Shown here: in pieces, positions 42,430-55,400 of the stretch
Layout: every line of letters begins with the position of its first letter
Position numbering within the stretch: the stretch's first letter is position 1
From: Pleurodeles waltl
Lineage: Eukaryota; Chordata; Amphibia; Caudata; Salamandridae
DNA length: 64,000 bases
Reading direction: 5' to 3'
Assembly: GCF_031143425.1 (NCBI RefSeq)
Contig: NC_090448.1
Coordinates: 329,976,177 to 330,040,176 of the forward strand
Made by a program: the position numbers and the translations under genes
The notes under the pieces: model-generated
Databases searched by the model: none
The model's input: only the letters and a program-made list of their open reading frames with translations
What the model was told of the DNA's origin: nothing

Positions 42430-42600
42430 GCATGTTGAAGAAAAGTATTTTGTCTTTAAGAATAACCTTTAGGTGGACTGGAAAGAGCAACATGTATAAT
42501 ACCTGCATCACCCGCATCTTTTGCTTAACTATGAAGAATGTTTGTCTTCGTTGTTGGATCTTTAAAGTGTAATCCTGGAATATCATAACCCAGGTATGGC
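42430..42600 (-). pseudogene. L1 ORF1 C-terminal fragment, minus strand
   Basis: The minus-strand frame reads VFQDYTLKIQQRRQTFFIVK, then VLYMLLFPVHLKVILKDKIL and FFNMPEGP. This follows the L-x-I-Q-x-R-R-x-F helix and strand order of the ORF1p C-terminal domain, the same domain as at 34611-35009 on the + strand. Confidence 0.6.
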
Positions 42601-42653
42601 CTCATGTTTCAGGATGGTCTAGATGATCGCTATAGAGAGTGGACTCTCTCTAT

Positions 42654-45185
42654 TGTGTACTAAATAGAAGTACACCATGCAGAGTCCCTTTGGATCCCCC
42701 AATTGGTTTGCAGAGGCAAAAGTAGATAGGACTAATGCTCTATTTTGTGGTAGTGTGGGTGAGCAGTTAGGCATATCAGTGGGTAGTGCTAAGCATTTGT
42801 TGTACTCACAGAAGCTACAAATGAGACACACACTCAAAGAATAAATCCGAGACCAACTTACAAAAATAACACTTTTTTTTATATATACTTTAAACCCAAG
42901 AACTTTGTTATAAGGTAAGTAAGTTTTTAAGCAGAAATACTTTTCACTTGCAAAAATCGACACAATGCAATTTCAGAGTTCTTCAATGTTAGCCTATGGA
43001 AGGAAAACACATTCAGCAAACAACATTTTACAACAACACAGGATCAATCTTGTAGACTTAAGGTGAGTACTGGGCAAGGATCAGGGCCACACCAACTGGT
43101 CCTTCTGGACAGCACTGGGGTGGCCAGGTGTAGAGGTGCAGTACTCAGTGTATTTTTGATGGGGATTGATCCCTGTAGATTTAGACCGTAGGCTTTGGCT
43201 GGGGGGCCAGTCGAGGACAACCAACAGGTAAGTTTCAAACATAGGTTGCTCAGGGACATAGGTGCACCTTTGGTCCTCTTCACCAGGGCCAATGGATGCA
43301 GGGGTGTCCTTTGGAGTCTGGTTTCCTTGTCCAGGAGCATTTGTGGTTTTGGCAGAGGGAGTGGTTGGGGGGGAAAGTCCTGTGATCTGAAACTGCAGGC
43401 GTCTCTGTGGCACCCAGGAGGGGTGAAAGCACAATGGACTGGAGCTCAGGAGAACTGGGGGACGTCCTTAACACTAGGGGTCCATTTCAACTTGGCCCGG
43501 TGGTGACTGGTGCAGTGGTTGCTTTAGTTGTCTGGTTTCTCTCACCTCAGAGGCTGCAGGAGAGGGGCCCTGCGTGCAGAGGCTGCAGGTGACTTCAGGG
43601 AGTCCATTAGGGGCGAAACCACAATGACACCAGAGGTCCACTCCCACTCAGGTCGGTGACGACGGATGCAGTGGTGACCTCAGATGTCAGGATTTGCAGT
43701 GCTGGAGGCTGCAGAGTCCTTTCTTTAGGGTTGGATGGAGAGCAGGTCTGTTGCTCACAGGAGTCTGTCTTTTTCGAAGGAAAGAAGTCCTCCCAGGTTT
43801 CTGTGTGGTTCAGCTTTAGGACAACACGTCTTCTGGTGCAGAGTCCTCCAAGGAGTCCAGACAGGCCGGCGGGGTTGGTTCCAGGCCAGCTCCTTCTCCT
43901 CTTCTGCAGATGTGTATCTTCTTTGTCCCTTTCTTCTTAAGCCGTCAGGTTCTGAGTTCTGGGGTTTACGTGTGCCACTTAAATACTCAATTTAGGGGGG
44001 TTACAGGGAGTGGCAGGTGGCAGCCAGTGGGTTGCTCACCTTTAGGGTGACTGCTCCCTTTCTGTGACCCCTTCTGTTCGAAAGTGGGCATTACCTTGAC
44101 CCTAATGGCCTAATTCCTTCCAAACCAAGATGGAGGAATTTAAAAAGTGGTTTCCACTTCAGATCGTCCACTTTAGGGGTGAAACTGGCATGAAGTGGGC
44201 ACACCTCCTAATCTGCCTAATTTTCCCACCTGTCTTGCCATCAAAAGTGGGGTCAGGACGGGGGGGATTTGGTTATCTCTGCCATTGGGATAGACCTGGG
44301 TCGCATTACAAAGCCCTTTGAAGCTTCCCACCCTGGGATTTTTACCCTGCCTGAAGGAGGTCAATACCCCCTCCCAGTGAAGGCTTTTGCCTGTGAAACC
44401 CGAGAGCGCTGGCTCTTACTTTAAGGGGTCAGAAACTTGGCTAGGGTGGTTGAACTGGTTAGAACCAGCCAGTTAACACACTAACAGTTTGTAGGTTTTC
44501 AGGGGGGACCTTTAATGTGCCCTCTGGGTGCATGTATTGGTGAATCCAACACTGGCATCAGTGTGGGTTCACCAATATGAGATGTTTGATTCCAAACATC
44601 CCTACCTTCAGTGAAGCCTTCATGTAGCCTGGGAACTCATAGTGACCAGTGTCCAGCACATGTTTTTAAAATGGCTTCCCTTGTCATTTACTGTGTTTGA
44701 GAAAAGACAAATACATAGCAGAGGCATATCAGCTTGTGGAGATATGCTGTCACATGTAATATATTGCACCCTGCCTTAGGGCTGTAAGGCCAGCTAGAGG
44801 GGTACTTACATGTATTACATTCAGTGTTAGGGGACATGCAAACAGGCTGTGTGCCATGTCATGTTTTCACTTTTGTCTGCACCAAGACACGCAGCCTGCC
44901 ATGTTCCTGGTGAGGGGCCCCTAGGGTGGTCCAATTTGTGCTGCAACCCTTAGGGACACTCTTTAGTATCCCAGGCCCTATCTATCAGGGTTACCATTTA
45001 CTAAGGACTTATAGAGAGTGCTAAAGGTTTTGCCCAGTGGGGGCAACGACTGTGCAGTTTTAGGGGAAAGAGGTCTGGCACTGGGGACCTGGTTAGCAGG
45101 AACCCAGTGCGCTTTCAGACGAAATTACATCAGATACCAGGCAAAAAGTGGGCACTAACCATGCCAAAAATGGTGCTTTCCTACA
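42654..45185 (-). mobile_element. LTR-like element starting TGTAGGAAAG
   Basis: On the minus strand it begins TGTAGGAAAGCACCATTTTT at 45185. Near its low-coordinate side is a TATATAAA/AAAGTGTTATTTTT stretch (about 42870-42890), as in LTR polyadenylation regions, and it may end at TGTGTAC (42654, + strand). A fragment with the same start is at 46670. No coding region is seen, and no target duplication was found, so the low-coordinate boundary is uncertain. Confidence 0.5.
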
Positions 45186-46295
45186 ATAGCGTCTCTATTT
45201 GCGGAACAAAATATGCAGGCGATAATGAGGTGTGGTGGGGCCAAAGACCTTTGGGCCCATCCCACTGCAAAACAAGCAGAGAGGGGGGTCACTGGTTGTG
45301 TTCATGGACCAATACTTGAACAGAGAATCCAATCATAATATTAGCACTGCTTTATTTCTCCTCCAGTCAGCCGTTTTACCATTCTGTATGTTACCACTCA
45401 TATGTGTAGTGTGCAACTGCCATAAGTACGCATCAACAGGCGCAAACTGTAGTGATAAAAGGTAGAACTGAATGTTTGATTGCAGAGTGTGCAATCCAGG
45501 TTTGTCGATTGTGGAAGGAAATGGATGTGTGGCATGTCTCTGATCTTATTGTTGGCATGCATGCTTATAGGATATAGAGAGGGATAAATCATGCCTCATT
45601 TATTGAACATATTGTTGAAAAGTCATTGGGTGGTCTGTGTTCTACCCTGCCATTTCTGTCAAAAGTTAAAAAGAGTGTTTATATTTGGCCACTTTTACAG
45701 GTCTACTTCTTTGTCTCTGGCTATGCTTGTTCATAATACATAAATACAAAGATAATAGGTGTAAATAATTGCTCTTTTCTGCTTGTATGCTTACAGTGGA
45801 AATAGTCTTGGTTCTGTATATATTTCAGGGACATTTTGCCCTTGAAAATGGGGTTGAAGAATTCCAACTGCAATTATCCTGCGTAGGAATGTAGTCCGAG
45901 TAAGTGTAACTGCTGCAGTCTGTCTTCTTCATGTACATCTATTTGCAGATAGTAGTGCTTCACTTTTACATCTGCATTTAAGGAAGGAGGTTTAGCAGTG
46001 ATTTTGATAGCAATGAAATGTGTGGTAACCAGCAAGGACATTTATAATGCCATTTGTGATGTCTTCTGTGACGTCATGAGCAGTACATTTGGGCAGTTCT
46101 AGTTGCATAAGCTCACCACAACTATCACATTTCAGTGAATTTTCAAATGTAGATGATAACTCGGGTGACCCAAAAATTGAATATCCTTATAAAGTTGTTG
46201 TTTTTATACAATGCTGTGTTATTGATTTTTAGAGGTGAATCATAATTAGCAATGAATGGGGCATTGATGCATTTTCTGTTTCACTTTTGTTTCAG
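45186..46295. other. APEH intron end, unassigned
   Basis: No repeat or gene was recognised. The intron ends in a pyrimidine-rich tract and TTTGTTTCAG at 46295. Confidence 0.5.
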
Positions 46296-46422
46296 AGTGG
46301 GCACAGCAGGATCTGGAACGAAATGAAAAAGTGAAATTCTGCCGACAGTATATAGTATTCCATGACAACAAATCAATTGTCTACTCAAGCCCATCCGTGA
46401 ATGCTACAGAAATAAAAGGAGA
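46296..46422 (+). CDS. APEH: APEH exon (probably exon 3)
   Basis: After acceptor TTTGTTTCAG, 127 bp continue the frame from 29898 (split Glu codon) into WAQQDLERNEKVKFCRQYIV, FHDNKSIVYSSPSVNATEIK and GE, with donor GTAAGTTG. W-x-Q-x-D-L-E-R, FCRQY and VFHD are diagnostic of the APEH N-terminal beta-propeller. It enters in phase 1 and leaves in phase 2. It lies 16.4 kb from the previous exon because of the L1, MITE and LTR insertions. Confidence 0.93.
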
Positions 46423-48100
46423 GTAAGTTGAAATAAAAACATTGTGCACCCTTATACCAAAGTATGTCCCCATCCGAGCAGGCCTCTCAAAGCAATTTCC
46501 TTTTACACCATGGTCTTTGAGAAACCGAGCGATGTTCAGTATTACCTTTGTGAGTGTAACTTCTTTTTATCCTGCTCCATCAACCTTAGTCTTTTAGACT
46601 GTGTGTAAGTATTATAAATGGTGCTTACTAACAGTCTTGAAGATGAATAGTAGTATTAAAAACAGTGTAGGAAAGTGCCCCTTTTTGACATGGTCACCCC
46701 CACTGTTTGCCTGGTATTTGATGCAGATTTGACACTAAAGTATTAACTTTTTCACAAATATAATCCAAACTAAAAATTGCTTAGTGTGTGATATACTGAC
46801 AATTTGTTGTCTATCAAGCAATCTAGCCTTACCAGCTATTGTCTACAAGATGCTGATGCAGGATTGGCTTAGCTAAGTACCTACTTATGTAAAAGCTATA
46901 ACCCCTACAAACTATTCATTCAACAATGAGAATTTGTTTGTGCTTTCACTTATACGGTACTAAAAGTTCAACTGTAAAAGGAGTTTGCTCTCACCTGTTA
47001 TTTCTAAATTGTGTGGCTCAAAACAACCTAGTGAAAAATATGGTCAAGTAATGTAGTAGTGACCTGCTAAGCTCTGTTTAAGGAATATGGCTTCATTGTT
47101 GTAACAATGAAGATTGTGCAAACGTTTTTAATTTAATAAAATTTAGTAGTTAGTTCTTAGCATAGAGTTAAGGTGGCCTAAAAATCTTGATTCATTAAAG
47201 CGGTTATTAAGTTTGATTTTAGTTCATGTATTACGGACCTGCTTTAATCCAAGTGTTAAGTATTGATTTAAACTACAATTAAAAAGCATTATGGTACACA
47301 TAATGTATACAGTAAAGTAAAATCTAATGTCAAAAATTGTACCTCAGAACCCACATTAGAATATCATTGACATCTTGGAGGTTAAAACCATTCTGATATT
47401 ATAAAGTCATAAATTGGTAATAAAATAAAGTATTTTGTAAGCTTCAGAATCCCTTGTGGATCTGAAAATTTGGTGATTTGTAAGATTTCAACATCTTAAT
47501 GTGGGTTTAAACAAAACATGGGTTTTTAATTGTTCTTCCTCACTGGACCTTAATTTTCAACAAGCATGTTCGATGTCACATGCTCAGGTATCCATGTCTT
47601 GATCTTTGAATTACCCTCACATTACCATTATGTTCTAAATAGCCTAAAGCTGATAATTGTTGCCCCTTTCGCTACATGTACGCAATGATTCAGAAACCAC
47701 AGAATGGCATACTTTTTGCTGTGAATGATTTAATACGCCTACTGCAGTCTGTGTGGAATAACATTCTTTAGGACTCTTGGGACGGTGCATCAAATGATGT
47801 GTGGTTACAGAAATTTAACGAGGAGGAATATTTGCAGGCAAAGGAGACTGGAAGATTTTTAAAAAAGGGAGAAAGTAGGTGAGAGGTCGGAAATTCTAAC
47901 TTTGAAATCCTGCTTACAATATGTAGTGATTAACAGCAAATTACTTTACTTTATCCCTGGTCTCTTTCCTTTGGCTGTAACTTGGCTGTTCAAAGAAATG
48001 GCAGTCATTAGTGTGCATCACTTAATTATTTTGCCTTAATAGTCTTCTTTTCTTATCTAAGACTTTAAAGATTAATCACTAACATTTCTTTAATATGTAG
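46423..48100. other. APEH intron with LTR fragment
   Basis: AT-rich intron. Bases 46670-46737 (TGTAGGAAAGTGCCCCTTTT...) match the start of the LTR-like element ending at 45185; nothing else was recognised. Confidence 0.55.
46670..46737 (+). mobile_element. truncated LTR start (TGTAGGAAAG family)
   Basis: TGTAGGAAAGTGCCCCTTTT and TGCCTGGTATTTGATG parallel the minus-strand start of the 42654-45185 element (TGTAGGAAAGCACC... TGCCTGGTATCTGATG). Only about 68 bp remain. Confidence 0.65.
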
Positions 48101-48191
48101 GTTGCTAAGCGGGGAATCCCCTTCTGGTGCTCTGAAGGCAGTCATCCGAGATACCAAAAACACGAAAGGAGAGGAGCAGCAGTTTCTGGAA
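48101..48191 (+). CDS. APEH: APEH exon (probably exon 4)
   Basis: After the acceptor TAATATGTAG, 91 bp complete the split Glu codon and read LLSGESPSGALKAVIRDTKN and TKGEEQQFLE, with donor GTGAGT. LLS-x-ESPSG-x-x-KAV and E-x-QFLE are conserved in vertebrate APEH. It enters in phase 2 and leaves in phase 0. Confidence 0.93.
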
Positions 48192-49039
48192 GTGAGTATT
48201 TTATTTCCTATTATGGCTGCAAGGAACGCTTCTTGGTGGGAGATAATGAACCTAGTCAGTTAACTGCCTCATCACAACTAGATACAGCGTGTGCAAACGT
48301 GAGGGTCAGACTTATTCTTGTAAAATCTGCACTGCCATGCCCAAATGTTCTACCTCTACGTAGAAGCCCTATTTGTGAGATTGAGGCGTCCAGATCAAAT
48401 AGCTGTTCCTTTGCAAATATTGGTGTATATAATCAGGGTGAAAAAGGGGCCCAGAAGATGGTCCCAAACAAAAGAAGTTGGAAGGAGAACCCTTTTAGGT
48501 ATACCTTATATCCTTGCAAGTATTGTATGATTTCCGGACACTGAAGCTGATTCAGTATTTGGCAGGGATCCCATAGAACCGCCAGAACATCTGAAATTAG
48601 TCATATCCAAATTGTATTTGGAGGCAGGTTAGACAGTAATGATGATTTTTACATATGTTCAATCTTGATGTGTTTCTTCAGTTTTTGTTGACTTACCAAA
48701 TTTACTTCATATGTTCCAAATGTTACCAATAATATCATAGACTGTACATTCACAGAAGCAGTATAATTAAATTACAGATTGAATTAGGTCAGTATACCTG
48801 AGACAAAACATTGTTAGATTGGGTGCCCCAAAAAGCTGTGCCTTGTCTCCTCTTCTTTTTAGTTTATGTATTCTACTCTTGGCTTAATAGAACAAAGAGA
48901 GAGGAATCCGGTGTCAAATGTTTTCTGATATTTTGTTTTTTTAGTTGATCTACACAGCAGTTGTATCAAGGGGCCTGTTCTGACTGACTAACTTTTGGCA
49001 CTTACAAGGTGGATGCAAAGCAATGGCCTATGCTGACAT
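48192..49039. other. APEH intron, unassigned
   Basis: No gene or repeat was recognised up to the start of the piggyBac-type repeat copy. Confidence 0.45.
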
Positions 49040-50620
49040 CATTACATTGAAAGTGAAATGAGGCGATCAGCTCATTTCACCTTCACTGCTTCTGTGGTTG
49101 GGGGCATATCTCGGCACCTTGAGCACCGAAGCACACCGGACAGGTGTTGTTGGAAAGGGGAGAATCGCCCCTTTCCAGTGGTACCTTCCCCAAGTGGATC
49201 CCTGCTTGGGGATGGCCAAAGGATGTCAATTCCCCAAGCAGAGATCCACTTCAATGGACTCGAGGGATGTATGTTAGTTGCTCGGAGAGACCCCTTAGGC
49301 AAGAGCCGCTCCCTATTATTGAGGATATGTTTTGGCTGTTGTCCTGCCCCAGGGGCAGATTGGGCTTGTATTTTGGTCCGATTTCGACCACCTGTCACCC
49401 TCCTCCCCTGTGGGGGGGGGGGGGATGGAAAACCACTAGACACCCAGGATTTCAAAAAATATGTCGGGGAGCAGCCCCTTGGACAAGTGTCGCTCCCGAT
49501 TATGGGGGCATTATTTTGGTCATTACCTGCTTCCTTAGGGGACAGATCAGCCATATTTTTAGGCTGATCTTCCACCAAGGGAGGCAGAAAACCACTAGAC
49601 ACCAGAGATGTTCATGTAATACATGTCAGGGAGCCGCACCGTGGGTGATTTCAGGCAGAGTTTGAGCTTTACAGGGCATTGTGGGTAAAAATAACCTCAT
49701 GGGATCCATGCAAGTCACCCCATCCTCGATTCCCTCTAGGTTTAAAAAATGTGCAGGTTTGCCAGATTTCCTAGGTGCAGACTGAGCTAGGGACCAAAAA
49801 AACACAGCTGCCCACTTTGCAAAACATGGGTCAGTTTTGCATGGAAAGATTTGATGTATCCATGTTGCATTTTGGATCATTCCTGTTGCAGGCACGAGGT
49901 CTACTCATGCTAGGGAGGCACCATTTTGAAAAGATACTTAAAGGAAACCTGGGTGAAAAGAAGTTTGTGGCTCCCAACAGAATCCAGAACTTTCCATCCT
50001 AGAAATGTGAGGAAAATGTGTTTAGCAATGTTTGGGGTTTGCAAGGGATTCTGGGTAACACAACCTGGTCAGAGCCACACAGGTCACCCATCCTCGATTC
50101 ACCTAGGTTTCTAGTTTTAAATAATGTACATGGTTGCTAGGTTTTCCTGGGTGCTGGCTAAGCTAGTGCCCAAAAACCACAGCTATCCACTTTTTAAAAA
50201 CGGGTCAGTTTTGAGTGGAAAGCTTTGATCTATCCATGTAGTGTTTTTTGGCCATTTCCTGTCGTGGGCACTAGGCCTACCCACTCAAGTGAGGTACCAT
50301 TTTTATCAGGAGACTTAGAGTAACACAGAATAGTACAACAAGTGTTATTGCCAATTGCATTTCTCTGCATTTGCACCTTCCAAATGTAAGACAATGTGTA
50401 AGAAATAAGTCATGTTGATAAATGCCCTCTAATTCACATGCCCACAAATTCAGATGTGTGCAAATAACCCTGCTTATAAACTCCATATCTTGTGATGAGA
50501 AGTTACAAATGAAAATGTTGTCACAAATGCCCGTTTTTTCCTACTAATTTTTAATATTGTTTATTTCAACACTTAATTTCGTTAGGAAAACCTAGAGTTA
50601 CTTTGTAGCAGAAACATTGG
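49040..50620. mobile_element. older, truncated relative of the piggyBac-like tandem-repeat element
   Basis: The first part (49040-49630) repeats GAGACCCCTTAGGCAAGAG and CACTAGACACCAG blocks as at 21840-22630. The second part (49640-50480) has GGTACCATTTTTATCAGGAG, CAACAAGTGTTATTGCC and CAAATGTAAGACAATGTG, matching sub-blocks of the 1.05-kb unit at 23482-27695, but with many changes. TTAA ends are not evident. It lies in an APEH intron. Confidence 0.7.
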
Positions 50621-52334
50621 TAGGAAAGGAAACCAAATAGGTCCAACTTGGTCCTTTAACGCCTCAAGTTCATCACAGAAAAAGTTGAAGATGATCAGTA
50701 GCAGACTCTCTTTTTGTTTCACTGATGCCTTATAGGTATGTTAGTCCTAAAAGAAGCCTTCTTTAAGATTCCAGTTCAGCACGCATACACACAGATGCTT
50801 ACTGAGAACACTACCAGTTCAAAGTGATCCACTTCCAGTTAAGGTCCTGTCACAGAGCGTTTAGATAGTGATAGCCAAAGCTAACCAAAGTCATCAAGTC
50901 TTAAACATATATCTGTAGCTAGATGTTTGACTAATTAAAGTGGACAGAAAGCATCAGAACCTTCTTTTAGAGGACTCAGCGTTGGTTTGGATGATATCCT
51001 TACTATGTGACCTGAGCTCTTTAGCATATATCTCATTTTAAACTTCTACCTTTATAGACATAATATTCTTAAAGAATGGGATATTGTAGTTGAAGGACAG
51101 TGTCTTCATACAAGAATCTGAGTAACTCATATAGGTGGCACATTATTTATTTCATGTTAAGCCTTAGGTTACAGCATCAGCACGTAGGTTCTGTTAGGGT
51201 TACATCCTCCCTCCAGCTTTGTCTTTCTCCTAGTTTCCACTTTACACCAACATTCTGTTACATCATTTATTGCCAGCATTCTAGACACCGGGTCAGCCAT
51301 ACAGGATATGGGGACATGCAAGATACTAAACAATGTTTTATCACCCCATGAGGTTTGTAACCAGAGATAAAAGATCAGAAAAAAATGCATTTCACCTGAG
51401 AAATGAGGAAGGGATTTATACAGGAGTCGGAAGAAAGGATCATGTTATTACCTATTTTAAAGTGTGTGAAGCCTTTGCTTCTTTAATCCTTTCAGAATTT
51501 GATGTTGAGGGAGAGTTTGTTACTTGTTCAGTATGCGAGTATGAACAACTTGTTTTTGAGCACCACAAACTTTAGTGGCTGCACATTGAGAATCAATTGA
51601 ATGGTGGTGACAACAAAAACATTCTTGAGGCTAGAAAATATAAAATTTGTCTTGGAATCAACAATAACCATGATTTCCTTACTCCAATTCACACTTGACA
51701 AAATAAAAGTTGGACAGAATTTTTGTGGAGTTGCCGGAAAACGTCCTATCCCCAACGTTATTCTGTCATGGAAGCTTGATCTGAGTGTTCATAAATCACA
51801 ACTTGTGGAAGGTGGCTCCATGCGTGTGGCTCTGAAACTCTTTTGTCAATTTATTTCTCAGTGGAACAGTTCTTTCATTTACTGTTCATAATTCTGACTG
51901 TGTACCCATCTGCCCACTTTCTATTAGTTCACATTCAGGAAACCTCTTTAAAAAATAAGACTGTTGTTATACAGTAGTACCACTATGGATTATTTTGCAA
52001 ACCTGCTAATTCCTATTAGCTCTAAAAAAAAAGCAACAGTACTTGGGATTCATAAATAAAGAGTAAATTGCTAATTTGATAAAAACTTGCAGAGGTCTGG
52101 TATTATTCAGTATCAATTTCTTGGATGCATTTCACATCTAGAGGGAATTGTATATTTTAAAGTTGTTTAAACGCTCACCGATCACTGACCTCCATGTTGA
52201 GCCTTTCATCAGGTCCTCCAGGCTCCAGTTGGTGGCTTGCCGGCCTAATACCTGGTCACACAACCTTTTTTCGGTCTTTTGAGTCATCTATTTGGGTTTT
52301 ATCTCCACGATAACATGTTCTTCTCTCTTTCCAG
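50621..52334. other. APEH intron, unassigned
   Basis: No recognisable gene or repeat. The intron ends with a TTCTCTCTTTCCAG acceptor at 52334. Confidence 0.5.
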
Positions 52335-52410
52335 GTCTGGAGTAAGAACAGAAAAGTAAAAAGCATCAATCTGTCTGTACTTGAGAAGCATGGGAAAGTG
52401 TATGGGGATG
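52335..52410 (+). CDS. APEH: APEH exon (probably exon 5)
   Basis: After TTCTCTCTTTCCAG, 76 bp read VWSKNRKVKSINLSVLEKHG and KVYGD plus one base, with donor GTAGGT. V-W-x-K-N-R-K-x-K-S and LEKHG-x-VY are typical of APEH before its next propeller strand (which starts with a C-F-G-type segment in vertebrates). It enters in phase 0 and leaves in phase 1. Together the four exons cover about residues 5-147 of a protein of roughly 730. The catalytic Ser/Asp/His part lies beyond the window. Confidence 0.93.
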
Positions 52411-55400
52411 GTAGGTCTTTGGTGCCTTTTATAATTTCTTCCTCGAAGATCCTTGATGTAAGAAAAAACCATTGCAGTGTTTACTTGGCTTTGCACATGT
52501 ACTTTATGACATTGGTTTTCAAATGGGGATGACCCCCAGTTGGTGGCCTGAATTGATCTTATTTGAGCAGACTCCAGGCTCCAAGAGGAGAGTTTCTTAT
52601 GCTCCCAGGATACAGAGGCACACATCATGGTTAAAACAGTGCCGTATTTTAGTGAAGGAAAACTCTTAGGACATGAATGTTCCACGCATGTTAAATAGTT
52701 TTGTCCCTTGGCTCGCATGCCCAACTGTGACAGTATCTGCTATCCTAGTTTTTGGACTTTGGCCCCAGCCTCACACTAATCTAGCATGTGTGCAAAGGCC
52801 TAAGCCTGCCTTTGACCAACAGCCTGCACCTGGATTAGTTCTGGCTCTGGAGGGGTGCACCCTGCGACTCCTCCCCACCTTAGTAGTGATAAAGGGCTAC
52901 TACCCCTGTCATGGGTTTATGCATGTATGTTGTGGAGACCACCTAAAGAGTTTTGTAGTGATCATAGAGTGATGAATCTGTTCGTGAGAGTAGAAGCTTA
53001 TTAGCATATCTGGTGCTAGCGATGAACCCATTTTCTAATGCTGAGATCCTGAGCACATGGAAATATGCGTTTGATGTGTGATAAGTGAGTTATGCACTGT
53101 ACGATGGTATGAGTTAACCAAACATGGAGGTGAGGTTACTTTCCCACAGAGTGGAAATATATTGCTGACATTTCTGAGATTAGGCGGAGGAAACCTAGAC
53201 ACTGAAGTGACTGTTAAGAGCATCACTCAAGACAAAGGCTTAGTCTGGAAGACAGCCTAGGAAGGACACATGAAAAAAGATTCTACTCAAGCTGGTTCTG
53301 AAAGTCCACACTCAGAATACACATCCCCTGTCTGCTATCCCTGGATAAGATTGTGAGCTGCTGACCTACTTGCTGTTCTTGTTCCAATTTCTTTATGCCA
53401 TGGAGGGAGGGTGCTCCACCAACTGCTCCACTGCACAGCCACAGATGGCGTCCGCCTGACAGCTAGCTTTCCACAATTCTAGGAAATCACCTGGAGTCTG
53501 TTCAGGAGAAATAATTTCTTCCCTGCCCTGCAGTGCCTGGAAAATCCTGCCTGAACGAAGATGGAAGGGGTGAGCTGTGCTGGAGAAGGTGACGGTTGGT
53601 CTGTATTACGGTGGCTGGCCCTGGTGCTGTGGTCCATTCACCAAACACTCAAGAAGAACATTGCTGGCATTCTCTTCACTGTATCCCAGACCCTGACTGT
53701 GAGCCTGAGCAGAGGATCTGTGGTACTGCTGAAGTGTATATGAGTGAATCCTGTCATCCCTGCCATCAAAGCTGTAGCAGCAGCCACTGTGTGTCTGATC
53801 AGGTTGCCCTTTAGAAGGAATTGGTGTTGACCTGTGGCACTGGTTTGTGAGCCTAAAGAGATTGACGCCGCCATGACCATAACACTTGTTGAGTTGTGCC
53901 CGAGTGTGAACCCATGGCTTCTGCCTGAGACTGCCCTGATAGACTTAACATGTGGTTTGCCCAAGCACTTGCACATTGTTGAGTGGAGTACACTGCAGAG
54001 GAGAAGAAGCTTTTGCGTTGAGGCACTTTGTCCCAGGTACCGAAGCACTGATTGTCTTCATATGACGTTAACTCTCTGGGCCCAATCCAATTCATCTGTT
54101 GCTGCCAAATCAACTTGAAATTGACAAGTCACTGCTTCAGGACCTGCGCCTTTGAGGGAGACCCATCAAATATCAGACTCCATCCGGAGATAGTAGACGC
54201 ACTGCAACCGCTGCTTTCAAGCCTGGAAGAGGACCATGGTCTGAAGGCAGCCGCTACCTGCATGACATTGCAGTGCATCTTGCACTGGTCGAACTATAGT
54301 GGGCCGACCAGTGACTCAATTACAGCCTGCAAGCTTTCAGTGGGCACAGACTGAGAGCAAGCAATCAACCAACAGCCTATTGCAGCTCTGAGAATCAGTG
54401 AAAGATTGAACAATAACATAGCCTTAAAGAGACTAATAACTACAGAGGGAAGCACGAAGTCTTCACTGGTACCACCACTTAAAAGAATGTAGTATACATG
54501 AGAGACAGCAATGGAGGCAGAGAGAGAGGGGGTGGCAGCCTTCCCAACTGCCTAACTGTATTATGTTAAACCTCTCATCCTCATTTTGGGTGTTTGATAC
54601 TTTTTGTGTTATTGTGTAGTATTGTGTGTTATTTTATAATAAAGTACTTTAATTTTTTTCTAAGATAATCAGTTGGCTAAACAACTATGCTATTGTACTG
54701 CTGGGTGTCTATTGAGCTCTGAGTCTGTTGTAATCTCACAATAACCTCCTTGAGAAGCCTGTCACTGCTGCTGTCACCATTGCTACCACTGAGAGTCAAG
54801 TGCTGAAGGGATTATACTTAGCCTAATTTGCAGATTCATAGTAGGATAGACCCTGGGAGAGTAGCTACAAATGCCCCAACCCTCCTCAGCTGTGGCCCTT
54901 GCCTGCCTGCTTGATGGCCTCCCAACCTGGGTCTGATAAAACAAAGTAGGAGTGAGTATCCCTGGAATGAGCCAACAGTAATAGTTTTTTCACTCATGTC
55001 TTAGCTGGAAGAAGATGTTAAAGGTAGTGGAGGGGCTCCAAAGAACCCTCAATTCAATTAAATAAATAAAAACTAGTTAATGAAAGAGATTTAGCATCTT
55101 TCTCTGATACTATTAAGTGGATACAAGTCCAGCTAAATTTACTTCAGGCGGTCAAGGGAGTGTTGTGAGAGCCCCTGGAGCTGGGTAGAAGACCACCTAC
55201 AATATCCTCTTTACTGCCTTGCAATGCACAGTAATAACTGCCTGATTGCTGGGATGGATTGTGGAGTGGTGTGAGCTGATAACTATAACTTAATTGTGGC
55301 TAATCACATCTTAATCCTTGGAAGAGAGCGAAAGGTGTAAAGGTGACATTTTATGAGAAGGCATCCTCTGTGCAGCACTGGAACCTTATTACAAGACTCC

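Larger units (their letters stand above)
39657..42600 (-). mobile_element. 5'-to-3' internal part of a second L1, minus strand
   Basis: Reading down the minus strand: an ORF1 C-terminal piece (42430-42600), ORF2 endonuclease start (41770-41640), endonuclease GGDL piece (about 40640-40700), an inter-domain Lys/Arg/Glu-rich stretch (40100-40300) and RT (39990-39657). The RT ends exactly where the + strand L1 ends, so the + strand L1 appears to have inserted into or truncated this copy. A hairpin MITE sits at 40935-41640. Confidence 0.75.

Noticed and set aside
49058..49665. Overlapping ORFs of 169-176 codons on both strands
   Set aside because: They coincide with the minisatellite part of the piggyBac-type repeat and have no recognisable domain.
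52690..54943. Possible solo LTR with AATAAAGTAC
   Set aside because: A polyadenylation-like site and an ACA end are visible, but I could not find a TG start or target duplication.
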